Positions 1 to 7,500 of a stretch of DNA of 64,000 nt are shown here, one piece after another. The stretch is from the NCBI GenBank assembly GCA_023415795.1, contig JAEZJG010000016.1, forward strand, positions 1 through 64,000, written 5' to 3'. Both the position numbers and the translations under genes were made by a program. The DNA comes from Bacillota bacterium (lineage in GTDB: Bacteria; Bacillota; Clostridia; Christensenellales; SZUA-584). The notes beneath the pieces are model-generated. The model ran no database searches and was not told where the DNA came from. It saw only the letters and a program-made list of their open reading frames with translations. Numbering within the stretch: the first letter of the stretch is position 1; every line of letters begins with the position of its first letter.

Positions 1-115
1 CTGTAAATCCTGAAATGTCTTTAATAGTTATGTATTCATTTTCATCAACTTCTAGTAAGTCATTATCAAATAACCACTTAATCTCATCTTTCTGATACTC
101 TTCAAAATCATTCAT
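1..115 (-). CDS. Partial hypothetical protein, N-terminal 38 residues
   Basis: An ATG at 115-113 directly abuts the TGA stop (118-116) of the gene upstream, and the frame stays open to the window edge, so this looks like the start of a translationally coupled gene. The visible peptide begins MNDFEEYQKDEIKWLF and is acidic and hydrophilic, with no signal peptide or membrane segment. It is as AT-rich as the two reading frames upstream and probably belongs to the same transcript. I do not recognise a family, and too little is visible to infer a function. A second ATG at 119 runs into a stop after three codons and is not the start. Confidence 0.5.
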   Translation of the reverse strand, partial: MNDFEEYQKDEIKWLFDNDLLEVDENEYITIKDISGFT

Positions 116-979
116 TCATACTTTTTCTTTTACAAGAAGCTCACATAGATTTTTGTAAGTTACATCAAGTTTAGGCACGTAGGTCAGGCCGCTTTGGTCA
201 GAAAATAAACGATTAACAGCATTATAATAAAATACGCTATCAGGATCAGGATATATATATTTGCTTTTTATATTTGAAAGATATTCACCAAAAATCATGG
301 GTTTTGATGACATCTGGAGTAATTCGTGATCAATTTCGCCATTCTCAATGTATGTATTGTACTGCTTTAGAATCCTATCAATTTCAGGGACTATGGTTCT
401 GCATTTTTCAAAATAAGTTAAATATTCAGATGGCATTTTTACGATAAATCCAATAATACCGAACTCATCTTTGATGTATTCATTAAAGAACCATTCAATC
501 ATGTCTTCTATTCTGATGCCGTTTAGATTTAACAATTCTGAATAACTAATCAATTGAACAGTTGAGCACATTTCATTGATCATAAATGCAGCGTGTGCTT
601 TATAAATATGCTTTCCATTATTCCAAAGAAGGACTCTTTCTAATACCCCAGCCTCATTTATTTTTGAAACCAAGTTTAACCTCATTTGTTCATCAAAAAA
701 ATGAAAAACGTAGATAAAATTGTTCCAAAGCGTATTGAAATCTAAATTATCAGTTATCCATCGCTTCTGAATGCTATATTTGACTATTGTACCGTCCATT
801 CTTTGTTGGACGACCTCCTCTTGATCTTCAGAGTAAGATATTTCGGCTCCCAATTTAAACCCAATTCTACCTTCTGTAATTCTTTCCTCTTCTTGCTTTA
901 ATCTACGCTTTGCTTTCAACTTCAACTTATCATTGATTTGGAGACCTGCGTCTAAGGGAAAATATATAATTTTTCTCAA
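116..979 (-). CDS. Hypothetical protein (possibly C-terminal part of a frame-disrupted gene)
   Basis: This is an open frame of 287 codons counted from a TTG at 979. The TTG has no convincing Shine-Dalgarno sequence. The same frame is open for about 78 further bases upstream (to a TAA near 1060) and reads as sensible protein, including IECLIDDYLELEHLNINHL, so the TTG may not be a real start. The upstream gene ends at 1030 in a different frame inside this open stretch, which suggests one longer gene of roughly 480 residues broken by a single-base shift. The protein is soluble-looking, rich in Ile, Asn, Lys and Tyr, with no recognisable motif. AT content is far above that of the neighbouring genes, pointing to horizontal acquisition. 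Function unknown. Confidence 0.6.
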   Translation of the reverse strand: MRKIIYFPLDAGLQINDKLKLKAKRRLKQEEERITEGRIGFKLGAEISYSEDQEEVVQQRMDGTIVKYSIQKRWITDNLDFNTLWNNFIYVFHFFDEQMRLNLVSKINEAGVLERVLLWNNGKHIYKAHAAFMINEMCSTVQLISYSELLNLNGIRIEDMIEWFFNEYIKDEFGIIGFIVKMPSEYLTYFEKCRTIVPEIDRILKQYNTYIENGEIDHELLQMSSKPMIFGEYLSNIKSKYIYPDPDSVFYYNAVNRLFSDQSGLTYVPKLDVTYKNLCELLVKEKV

Positions 980-1029
980 GTGGTTTATGTTTAAATGCTC
1001 TAACTCCAGATAGTCATCAATTAAACATT

Positions 1030-1548
1030 CTATTTCGTCTCCGACAAATACTTATCTAACACTATTTCAGCATTGTTGGGGTTATCTAGGAAGGTAGTCT
1101 TTATTACTTCATCATGATATAAAACAATATTCTTATTTTCAAGAATATAATATAGGGTTGTCCTGTATTTTGTCATAAATTCTCGCAGGTCATCACCACT
1201 AATATTCTTATATACTTTATACTTATCCAACACTTCAAAGAAATCTTTATGGTAAAGAAAATCGACCGATTCGTAAAAGCCAAGATATTTGTCCCTTCTT
1301 TGTGCTATAAAAATGCCTAACTTAGATTCAATTTGCTTAATAAAGTTTTTAAGATCTACCTGAAGTTCATTTTCAATGTGTATCTTAAATCTTTCAATCT
1401 GAATAAATTTAATAATATTATAAAATTCAAAAAAGTTATCTATATCCACTTCTAGGAAATCGTCATAATCAGTTATTATTTCAATAATCCTCGTTAAACC
1501 CATTGGATATGTTATGTCATACTCAGAAAAATATTTTACTCTATACAT
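1030..1548 (-). CDS. Hypothetical protein (possibly N-terminal part of a frame-disrupted gene)
   Basis: A 172-codon frame starts at an ATG at 1548 behind a good Shine-Dalgarno sequence (GAGG, about 5 bases upstream). It encodes an acidic, aromatic-rich, soluble-looking protein beginning MYRVKYFSEYDITYP, with no signal peptide, membrane segment or known motif. It stops at 1030, while the frame that becomes the next gene is already open from about 1057. This geometry fits either tightly coupled genes or a single coding sequence interrupted by a one-base indel. Base composition matches the next two frames and contrasts with the GC-rich chromosome to the right. I could not assign a family. A phage-defence or toxin-related role is possible only by analogy with other AT-rich islands. 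Confidence 0.6.
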   Translation of the reverse strand: MYRVKYFSEYDITYPMGLTRIIEIITDYDDFLEVDIDNFFEFYNIIKFIQIERFKIHIENELQVDLKNFIKQIESKLGIFIAQRRDKYLGFYESVDFLYHKDFFEVLDKYKVYKNISGDDLREFMTKYRTTLYYILENKNIVLYHDEVIKTTFLDNPNNAEIVLDKYLSETK

Positions 1549-1685
1549 AATTCCTCACCAATACTCTAATACATTAGTTTAAGGATCAACAGTATATTTT
1601 TATTGTAGTATATTTATACCATTAGAACAATAATTTTAATACACCTTAATAAAGGGCAAATTTTTGAAAGTGGATAATCCCCTCC

Positions 1686-1727
1686 AAATAAAAAAGGCCT
1701 CGGAAACCCTAGTTAAGCTTCCGAGGC
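1686..1727 (-). terminator. Rho-independent terminator of spoIVA
   Basis: A 9-bp perfect stem (arm GCCTCGGAA, 1697-1705 with 1719-1727) with a 13-base loop is followed on the minus strand by a T-rich tract (1688-1695). It lies 10 bases beyond the spoIVA stop codon and separates the GC-rich chromosome from the AT-rich island. The stretch 1549-1685 upstream of the hypothetical genes is very AT-rich and may hold their promoter, but no unambiguous -35/-10 pair stands out. Confidence 0.85.
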
Positions 1728-1737
1728 TAAATGTCAC

Positions 1738-3216
1738 CTACAGCAATATACAGATCAGCCCGCCGCTGCCTTCGTTGATGATGCGCTGCAGCGTCTCCTG
1801 TATCTTCATGCGCGCATCATCCGGCATATGAGTCAACTTGCCTGACAAGCCTTCCTTAACTAGATCGTGCAGGGATTTGCCGAATATGTCCGTGTTCCAC
1901 AGCTTCGACGGATCGTTCTCAAATTCGGTGAGCATATATTTGATGAGCTCCTCAGACTGCTTCTCACTGCCCACGATGGGTGACACCTCGGTTTCGATGT
2001 CCACACGTATCAGGTGCAGCGACGGAGCGCTGGCCTTGAGCCGCACGCCGAAGCGGCCTCCCTGCCGCACCAGCTCCGGCTCCTCCAGCGACATGTCGTC
2101 CACCGACGGCGGCACCAGCCCGTAGCCCGTTTCCTTCACGCTCTGGAGCGCATCCGCCATACGGTCGTACTGCTTCTTGGCGGTTACCAGATCCTTTACA
2201 ATGGACACGAGATGGTAGTCGTTGTCTATGGGATAGCCGCATTCGTCGCCCAGTATCCTGTAGAACAGCTCCTGCGGGAAATCCACATGCATCTGCACGC
2301 TGCCCTCCCCCAGCTCTACCCTGTTCACCGACGCGCCGCTGACATCATCCAGATTATTCATTGCGCCCAGCAGCGAGCCGTAGTCGCGCACCTTTTCCAG
2401 ATTGTCCAGAGACGCGGATATACCGGTGATCACTTCGTTCATCAGCCAGTGATCCGGCGAGAGCGCCCGCGCCCACCCCGGCATGTCGATGTTGATCTCC
2501 TTGAGCGGGAACTCATACAGCAGGTTTTCCAGCATCGCGCTGATGTCATTCTCCGCCAACCGCATGATATCCATCAGCAGCACCGGCACTTGATATTTAT
2601 CCTCCATCGCGTTGCGCAGACGAATGGTATCCTCGCTGCCGGGCGTTGCCGAGTTGAGTATCACGATGAAGGGTTTGCCCAGCTCCCACAGCTCGCGCAC
2701 CACACGCTCCTCAGCCTGCACATAGCTGGAGCGCGGTATCTCTGTGATGCTGCCGTCCGTCGTCATCACAATGCCGATGGTGCTGTGATCGGTGATCACC
2801 TTGCGTGTGCCCGTTTCCGCCGCTTCCTCGAACGGTATGTCGTAGTCGAACCACGGCGTGGATACCATTCGCGGCACGTTATTCTCCATATAGCCCATCG
2901 CGCCGTCCACCATGTAGCCGACGGAATCCACCATCCGCACCTTCATTTCGGCCTCGTTATTGATCTTAATTCTGACCGCCTCGTTGGGCACAAACTTGGG
3001 CTGCGTGGTCATGATGGTTTTGCCCGCGCTGCTCTGGGGCAGCTCATCCACCACGCGTTCCTTTTCGTGGGTATCGTCCAGGTTCGGGAGCACCAGCATA
3101 TCCATAAACCGCTTGATGAACGTCGATTTTCCCGTTCTGACCGGTCCTACGACGCCGATGTATATATCCCCTCCCGTTCTTTCGGAAATATCTTTGTATA
3201 GATTATAGCTTTGCAT
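1738..3216 (-). CDS. spoIVA: Stage IV sporulation protein A (spore coat morphogenetic ATPase)
   Basis: SpoIVA is the ATPase that polymerises on the forespore surface and forms the basement layer of the spore coat. The 492-residue product matches the length of the Bacillus subtilis protein and shows its hallmarks: N-terminal KDISERTGGDIYIGVVG, Walker A GPVRTGKST (about residues 24-32), DELPQSSAGKTIMTTQPKFV, and the C-terminal INEGSGGL segment. I chose the ATG at 3216 because a strong GGAGGG ribosome site precedes it and the protein then aligns from its first residues; a start at 3249 would add 11 unlikely residues. It is monocistronic, with its own terminator downstream. A mother-cell sigma-E promoter is expected, but I could not pin one in 3217-3333. 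Its presence indicates an endospore former. Confidence 0.97.
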   Translation of the reverse strand: MQSYNLYKDISERTGGDIYIGVVGPVRTGKSTFIKRFMDMLVLPNLDDTHEKERVVDELPQSSAGKTIMTTQPKFVPNEAVRIKINNEAEMKVRMVDSVGYMVDGAMGYMENNVPRMVSTPWFDYDIPFEEAAETGTRKVITDHSTIGIVMTTDGSITEIPRSSYVQAEERVVRELWELGKPFIVILNSATPGSEDTIRLRNAMEDKYQVPVLLMDIMRLAENDISAMLENLLYEFPLKEINIDMPGWARALSPDHWLMNEVITGISASLDNLEKVRDYGSLLGAMNNLDDVSGASVNRVELGEGSVQMHVDFPQELFYRILGDECGYPIDNDYHLVSIVKDLVTAKKQYDRMADALQSVKETGYGLVPPSVDDMSLEEPELVRQGGRFGVRLKASAPSLHLIRVDIETEVSPIVGSEKQSEELIKYMLTEFENDPSKLWNTDIFGKSLHDLVKEGLSGKLTHMPDDARMKIQETLQRIINEGSGGLICILL

Positions 3217-3333
3217 GGCGCACCCTCCGTTAATTTTAGCGTTTAACACTAGATATATATGAACACAAGTCCACTCTCATACCAAAATTTCAACCGCTTC
3301 TATAAAAAGCTTATGCGCTGATAAGTCCGTATA

Positions 3334-3365
3334 TTAAAACAAGACCGGAGGTTAATCCGGTCTTG
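3334..3365 (-). terminator. Terminator of the uracil permease gene
   Basis: A stem with arm AAGACCGGA (3341-3349 with 3356-3364) and a 6-base loop is followed on the minus strand by TTTTAATAT. It lies about 25 bases after the permease stop codon and isolates spoIVA from that gene. Confidence 0.85.
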
Positions 3366-3390
3366 CTGATGGTCTGTTGAAGTGCTGCTT

Positions 3391-4800
3391 TTACTCAGCT
3401 TTTTCAGCTTCTGCTTTGGCAGCCTCTGCCGCAAGTCTCTTCTTCTCGCCGATGCTGAGCAGCAGGTTTAAGAATATGCCCACGATGGCCGCGGCCGCGA
3501 TGCAGGGCACTTTCATGCCAAGGAAGGGGATCATACCGTCAAACTTAAACTGTCCGCCGACGCCGATGATCATAATAACCGCGATGACCGCGATGTTCTT
3601 CGCGCTGAACATGTCTGCCTTGCGCTCGATCATGATGGCTATGCCCTGTGCGGCGATGGCGCCGAACAGATAGATCTCAATGCCGCCGATGACCGCCTGC
3701 GGAATGGCGTAAATCGCGTTGACGAGCGGCGTGAAGCAGGATATTATCATCGCAATGATGGCCGCCGCGATCAGCACAGGGATAGAGAACACGCGTGTGA
3801 TCGCCATAGCGCTGATGTTTTCGCCGTAGTTCGTGCCGGCGGGTCCGCCGACAAGACCGGCTACCATATCGCCGATACCATCGCCGATCAGGTTCTGCCC
3901 CAGTCTGTTGCCGATGTCATAATCCTTTTTGCCTTTTCTGCGTGCCAGATTGTTGACATATATATCGAGCTGGAACACGTGCGCGGTGGATTCGGGTATT
4001 GTCGCGATGGCGATGGGCATGATGGCCGCAACCGCCGCCCAAGACGGAACAGGCAGTGTGATGTGCGGCAGTGTCAGCACGCCGGGTATCACGCTTAAGC
4101 CCGTGCCCGCAGCGTCAGGCAGCGTTCTGAACAGAGAGTCTCCCGTGGTTGCCAGCAATATAGCCGCCACAGCGCAGCCAACGATAGGACCCAGCAGCAG
4201 CGGCAGCTGCCCCCAAACGCCCTTGAGATATACGGAGAAAAGTATTGTGGCAACCAGCGTCACCAGCGATACCAGCCATACCCAGTCGGAAGCGGTGATG
4301 CCCGTTCCGCCCTGCACCGGAGCCGCGTCGCCCAGCGCAGTAGCCGCCAGCGACAGACCGATGATCATGGCGATGGGGCCCGTCACCGTGGGCGGCAGCA
4401 CCTTCTCAATCGCCTTGCGTCCAAACGCTTTGACGATGAAGCCGGCCGCGATGGATACCAAGCCGGATGCTATGATGCCAAACTGTACCGTAGAGATCAT
4501 GCTGTCCGGCAATATCTGTCCGAACTCGACACCGCCGGTTAAGCCGATGATGGCCGAGAGGTAAGAAAAGCTGGAACCGAAGTACAGAGGAATCTTTTTA
4601 CCTGTGATCAGAATAAAGCACAGTGTTGCCAGACCGCTGGCAAAGATCGTGGTGGAAAGGTGGAACCCCGTGATGAGTGCCACTAGTATGGTGGCAGGGA
4701 ACATGACCACGATCTGTTGGAGAGCGTAAAGCAGCAGTTTCCAAAATGGGGGCCGCTCGTCAGGAAGGTAACCGATTGATGATTGCTTTGTGTTGTCCAT
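3391..4800 (-). CDS. pyrP: Uracil permease, NCS2 (UraA/PyrP) family
   Basis: This is a 469-residue polytopic membrane protein of the nucleobase-cation symporter-2 family, predicted to import uracil with protons. The segment LLYALQQIVVMFPATILVALITG near the N-terminus, the GSSFSYLSAI stretch and the GTNYGEN motif (the family's substrate-binding region after TM8) are typical of bacterial uracil permeases. About 12-14 hydrophobic segments are visible. The start at 4800 is chosen because an AAGGAGG site precedes it; the frame is open further upstream, but that part lies in the regulatory leader. The leader carries a PyrR-type attenuator (separate entry), which supports uracil rather than xanthine as substrate. 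No other pyr genes are in the window. Confidence 0.93.
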   Translation of the reverse strand: MDNTKQSSIGYLPDERPPFWKLLLYALQQIVVMFPATILVALITGFHLSTTIFASGLATLCFILITGKKIPLYFGSSFSYLSAIIGLTGGVEFGQILPDSMISTVQFGIIASGLVSIAAGFIVKAFGRKAIEKVLPPTVTGPIAMIIGLSLAATALGDAAPVQGGTGITASDWVWLVSLVTLVATILFSVYLKGVWGQLPLLLGPIVGCAVAAILLATTGDSLFRTLPDAAGTGLSVIPGVLTLPHITLPVPSWAAVAAIMPIAIATIPESTAHVFQLDIYVNNLARRKGKKDYDIGNRLGQNLIGDGIGDMVAGLVGGPAGTNYGENISAMAITRVFSIPVLIAAAIIAMIISCFTPLVNAIYAIPQAVIGGIEIYLFGAIAAQGIAIMIERKADMFSAKNIAVIAVIMIIGVGGQFKFDGMIPFLGMKVPCIAAAAIVGIFLNLLLSIGEKKRLAAEAAKAEAEKAE

Positions 4801-4904
4801 ATTTATCCTCCTTGATACAATGATACAGTGTATTTCCCCTCCCGCAGGCAGGCTGCATCGCCATTCCACTCCCCCGTTCACTGTCGCAGAAAGGCTTGCG
4901 CAGG

Positions 4905-4985
4905 CATAAAAAAAACCTTGCTGCTCGGCAAGGCGTTTGCACACAAATAAGATGCACCTTGCCGGACTCTCTGGACCGGGTTTAA
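4905..4985 (-). promoter_or_regulatory. PyrR-binding attenuator in the permease leader
   Basis: Read on the minus strand, the leader contains a hairpin CCGG-TCCAGAGAG-TCCGG (about 4964-4979), whose loop carries the TCCAGAGAG motif of PyrR RNA-binding sites. Next comes GGCAAGG (4957-4963), which can pair with CCTTGCC (about 4927-4933) as an antiterminator. Last is a competing terminator: CCTTGC and GCAAGG arms (4916-4921 with 4928-4933) followed by eight T residues (4908-4915). This is the three-part logic known from Bacillus pyr attenuators: PyrR with UMP bound stabilises the anti-antiterminator and favours termination. pyrR itself is not in the window. Confidence 0.85.
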
Positions 4986-5004
4986 AGGGTTTTCTGCTTT
5001 CAAT

Positions 5005-5033
5005 AAGATATCACAAGCGTTTGTGCTTGTCCA
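5005..5033 (-). promoter_or_regulatory. Sigma-A-type promoter of the uracil permease
   Basis: On the minus strand TGGACA (5028-5033) is followed after 17 bases by TATCTT (5005-5010), placing transcription start just upstream of the PyrR hairpin, as an attenuator requires. The remaining stretch 5034-5206 shows nothing else I can support. Confidence 0.65.
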
Positions 5034-5206
5034 GCGGGTAAACGCGAAATATGACGAAAAACATTAAAATTGTCGAAAGAAAAATGGGCATACTGGCCGT
5101 AGCAAATTACAGGTCAATTTTAGTTTTATCTACCAAGTGCCGAATTCCGCCCCGCTGTATTATCAGAAAATAAAAAGAGAAGGCGTTGTCCGCATCCCCT
5201 TGCGTA

Positions 5207-6520
5207 TCATTCCAGCCACTCCGGCACCCTGTCGTTGCGCACGAGGTCTTCGTAAGACTGACGTGCCACCATAAGCCCCGCTTTGCCGTCCTTCACCAGC
5301 ACCACTGCCGGATGCGGCAGCTTGTTGTAGTTGCTCGCCATTGAGTAGTGATAAGCGCCGGTCGAGAACATTGCCAGCACATCCCCCGTCTTTGCCTCGG
5401 GCAGCTCCGCGTTCCAGAGCAGCATATCGCCGCTTTCGCAGGTGCGCCCCGCGATGGTCACGACCGTTGTATCCGGCTCGTTCATGCGGCCCGCCAGCGC
5501 ACAGGTATACTTTGCCTGATACAGCGCCGGGCGGGGGTTGTCCGACATGCCGCCGTCCACGCTCACGTAGGTGCGCACGCCCGGTATCTTCTTGATATCG
5601 CCGATGGTGTACAGCGTTGTGCCTGCCTCGCCCACGATGGAACGCCCCGGCTCAATGACAAACGCGGGCGGTTCCATTTCCCGTTCTTCACACAACAGCG
5701 CCATCTCGTCCAGCATGGCCTGCACATATTCATATGGCTGCAGCGGCTTATCGCCCGCGGTATAATGTATGCCGTAACCGCCGCCGAAGTTGATCTCCTT
5801 GAGTGCGAAACCCGTCTGTGCTTTCACGTCCTGCATGAAATCGAACATCACATCCACCGTTTCGCGGAAGGGTGTCAGCTCAAATATCTGCGAGCCGATG
5901 TGACAGTGCAGCCCCACCAGCTTCAGGCTGGGCTGCTTGAGTATATCGCGAACAGCCTGCATTCCCTGTCCGTCGCCGATGCCGAAGCCGAACTTGGAAT
6001 CCTCCTGACCCGTTTTGATATAGTCGTGGGTGTGCGCCTCGATGCCCGGTTTGATGCGCACGGATACCGGCTGCACCTTGCCCAGCTGCGCTGTGATTCC
6101 CGCCAGCAGCTCTATCTCACTGCCGCTGTCTATCACCACACGCCCCACGCCCGCCTCCACCGCCATACGCAGATCGTCCGGCGTTTTGTTGTTGCCATGC
6201 AAATACACCTTGCTGAGGTTGAAGCCTGCGTTCATCGCAACGTACAGTTCGCCGCCCGACACCACATCCAGCCCCAGCCCTTCGCTCTCCACTAGCTTGC
6301 ACATTGCCGTCGTCAGAAACGCCTTGCCCGCGAACAGCACAAGCCCGCCGCCTTTATATGATGCCAGTGCCTTGGTATAGCCGCGGCAAACGCTGCGGAT
6401 AACATCCTCCTCCATCACGTAGAGCGGTGTTGCGAATTCCTTCGCCAGCTCCAGCGCGTCGCATCCGCCCAGCCTAAGATGTCCCTGCTCGCTGATATCT
6501 AAATTTCCCCAATGCTTCAT
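5207..6520 (-). CDS. lysA: Diaminopimelate decarboxylase
   Basis: LysA is a PLP enzyme of fold type III that decarboxylates meso-diaminopimelate to L-lysine, the last step of lysine synthesis. The 437-residue protein has the expected length and motifs: the PLP-lysine region FAGKAFLT near residue 66, HCHIGSQI, the phosphate-binding GGGYGI, EPGRSIVGEAG and the substrate-binding CESGDML. The ATG at 6520 follows an AAGGTGA ribosome site. The gene stands alone between its own promoter and the permease leader. The leader is too short for a lysine riboswitch and instead contains an 18-bp perfect palindrome (separate entry). LysA, with the DNPR motif of MurE, fits a cell using meso-DAP both in peptidoglycan and as lysine precursor. 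Confidence 0.97.
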   Translation of the reverse strand: MKHWGNLDISEQGHLRLGGCDALELAKEFATPLYVMEEDVIRSVCRGYTKALASYKGGGLVLFAGKAFLTTAMCKLVESEGLGLDVVSGGELYVAMNAGFNLSKVYLHGNNKTPDDLRMAVEAGVGRVVIDSGSEIELLAGITAQLGKVQPVSVRIKPGIEAHTHDYIKTGQEDSKFGFGIGDGQGMQAVRDILKQPSLKLVGLHCHIGSQIFELTPFRETVDVMFDFMQDVKAQTGFALKEINFGGGYGIHYTAGDKPLQPYEYVQAMLDEMALLCEEREMEPPAFVIEPGRSIVGEAGTTLYTIGDIKKIPGVRTYVSVDGGMSDNPRPALYQAKYTCALAGRMNEPDTTVVTIAGRTCESGDMLLWNAELPEAKTGDVLAMFSTGAYHYSMASNYNKLPHPAVVLVKDGKAGLMVARQSYEDLVRNDRVPEWLE

Positions 6521-6530
6521 GGTGTCACCT

Positions 6531-6548
6531 TCTGTATAATTATACAGA
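6531..6548. promoter_or_regulatory. Perfect 18-bp palindrome in the lysA leader, candidate operator
   Basis: The sequence TCTGTATAATTATACAGA is a perfect inverted repeat lying 2 bases downstream of the lysA -10 box, between promoter and ribosome site. Its position at the expected transcription start is typical of a repressor-binding site. It has no GC-rich stem or T-run, so it is not a terminator. The cognate regulator cannot be named from this window. Confidence 0.6.
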
Positions 6549-6550
6549 GT

Positions 6551-6579
6551 ATACTATCATATGCATACCTGAGTGTCAA
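6551..6579 (-). promoter_or_regulatory. Strong sigma-A-type promoter of lysA
   Basis: On the minus strand a consensus TTGACA (6574-6579) is separated by exactly 17 bases from TAGTAT (6551-6556). It drives lysA and lies between lysA and the UPF0126 gene, with the 18-bp palindrome just downstream. Confidence 0.8.
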
Positions 6580-6595
6580 CAAATCCTGCCGCAGC

Positions 6596-7222
6596 CTACT
6601 GCGGGAGGTCTTTACTCTGGTCTGTCTGCGGCTTATAAGGCAGGTGCAGCTTCATAAAGTAGCTGACAAGGCGCGTCAGTATTGTGACCCCAAGCGCGAT
6701 ATATATGCTCCAGTCACGGCCGAGCAGCGGCGTTAAGAACCACAGCACTAATCCGCCCAGCAGCGCAGCCGTCGCGTATATCTCCTTACGCAGCACCATG
6801 GGTATCTCGCAAGCGATGATATCGCGCAATATGCTGCCGCCGATGCCGGTTATCAGGCATACAAACAGCAGGCTAAGGAAGTTGTAGTCCATATCCAGCG
6901 CCTTCACACCGGCAAAAACTGAGAACACGCCCAAACCCACCGCGTCGAAAAACACCACAATGTTTATCCATTTGATGCGTCCTTTGAGCAGCATCACCAG
7001 TATCGCAGTGGCGAGTATCACCAGTGTGTATTCATAATGCCGAAAGAACACCGGAATGCCCACATCCATTACCACATCACGAATAACACCGCCGCCGATG
7101 GCTGTAATCATCGCGAGGAATACCACGCCGAATATGTCCATCTTCTTCTGAATGGCTGTGTTCGCGCCCGACACCGCAAATGCGGATACGCCTACCAGCT
7201 CCAGTATGTCAAAAATCTGCAC
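6596..7222 (-). CDS. UPF0126/TRIC-family membrane protein
   Basis: This 208-residue protein has seven hydrophobic segments arranged as an internal duplication. Each half carries the family signature, IGGGVIRDVVMDVGIP in the first and IGGSILRDIIACEIPMVLR in the second. It belongs to the UPF0126 group (YicG/YadS-like), which is structurally related to trimeric intracellular cation channels; the physiological substrate is uncertain. The start is a GTG at 7222 behind AAGGGG. The C-terminal tail is hydrophilic. The gene has its own promoter and runs towards lysA, which has a separate strong promoter, so it is probably not functionally linked to lysine synthesis. Confidence 0.85.
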   Translation of the reverse strand: MQIFDILELVGVSAFAVSGANTAIQKKMDIFGVVFLAMITAIGGGVIRDVVMDVGIPVFFRHYEYTLVILATAILVMLLKGRIKWINIVVFFDAVGLGVFSVFAGVKALDMDYNFLSLLFVCLITGIGGSILRDIIACEIPMVLRKEIYATAALLGGLVLWFLTPLLGRDWSIYIALGVTILTRLVSYFMKLHLPYKPQTDQSKDLPQ

Positions 7223-7255
7223 TTTATCTGCCCCTTATACAAATATTCTGCATGT

Positions 7256-7284
7256 ATTGTATATCAACAGCGCGCACCGTTCAA
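7256..7284 (-). promoter_or_regulatory. Sigma-A-type promoter of the UPF0126 gene
   Basis: On the minus strand TTGAAC (7279-7284) and TACAAT (7256-7261) are separated by 17 bases and sit about 35 bases upstream of the GTG start. Confidence 0.65.
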
Positions 7285-7305
7285 TGGCGTTTTCAGGGTG
7301 CAAAG

Positions 7306-7331
7306 CAAAACGGCGGTTTTACCACCGCCGT
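7306..7331 (-). terminator. Terminator of the ctsR-mcsA-mcsB-clpC operon
   Basis: Arms ACGGCGGT and ACCGCCGT (7310-7317 with 7324-7331) form an 8-bp GC-rich stem with a 6-base loop, followed on the minus strand by TTTT. It lies about 170 bases past clpC, beyond a palindromic repeat element. Confidence 0.75.
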
Positions 7332-7343
7332 CTGAAGTTCTAA

Positions 7344-7452
7344 GAACTTGGAGGCGCTGCCTCCAAACTACCGCTCATACCCCTCCGGGGCACGCGAGGG
7401 ACTCATCCCTTGAGAATCTCGTTTGACAAACGCCTTCTCGAAGGCGCTGCCC
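7344..7452 (+). repeat. Dispersed palindromic repeat, copy A
   Basis: This non-coding stretch after clpC is built of successive inverted repeats: CTTGGAGGCGCTGCCTCCAA (7348-7367), a CCCTC/GAGGG pair, AGGGACTCATCCCTTGAG and CGCCTTCTCGAAGGCG. The order CTTGG-GGCGCTGCC-CCAAAC, then CCGCT, then AGGGAC..CCCTT-AGAA, then a CAAA-GCCTTC palindrome recurs on the minus strand at 61331-61430. That indicates a dispersed repeat family rather than chance hairpins. Confidence 0.6.
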
Positions 7453-7500
7453 TCATTAATAAATATCATTACGGCTTTTCGCCGCGCTTAATATTTAAAG

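Noticed and set aside
2014..3201. 395-codon plus-strand open frame antisense to spoIVA
   Set aside because: It lies wholly inside the well-supported spoIVA, is rich in His and Arg as expected from the reverse complement of a GC-rich gene, and has no ribosome site or family match.
6521..6595. Lysine riboswitch before lysA
   Set aside because: The promoter lies about 30 bases before the start codon, leaving no room for the riboswitch.
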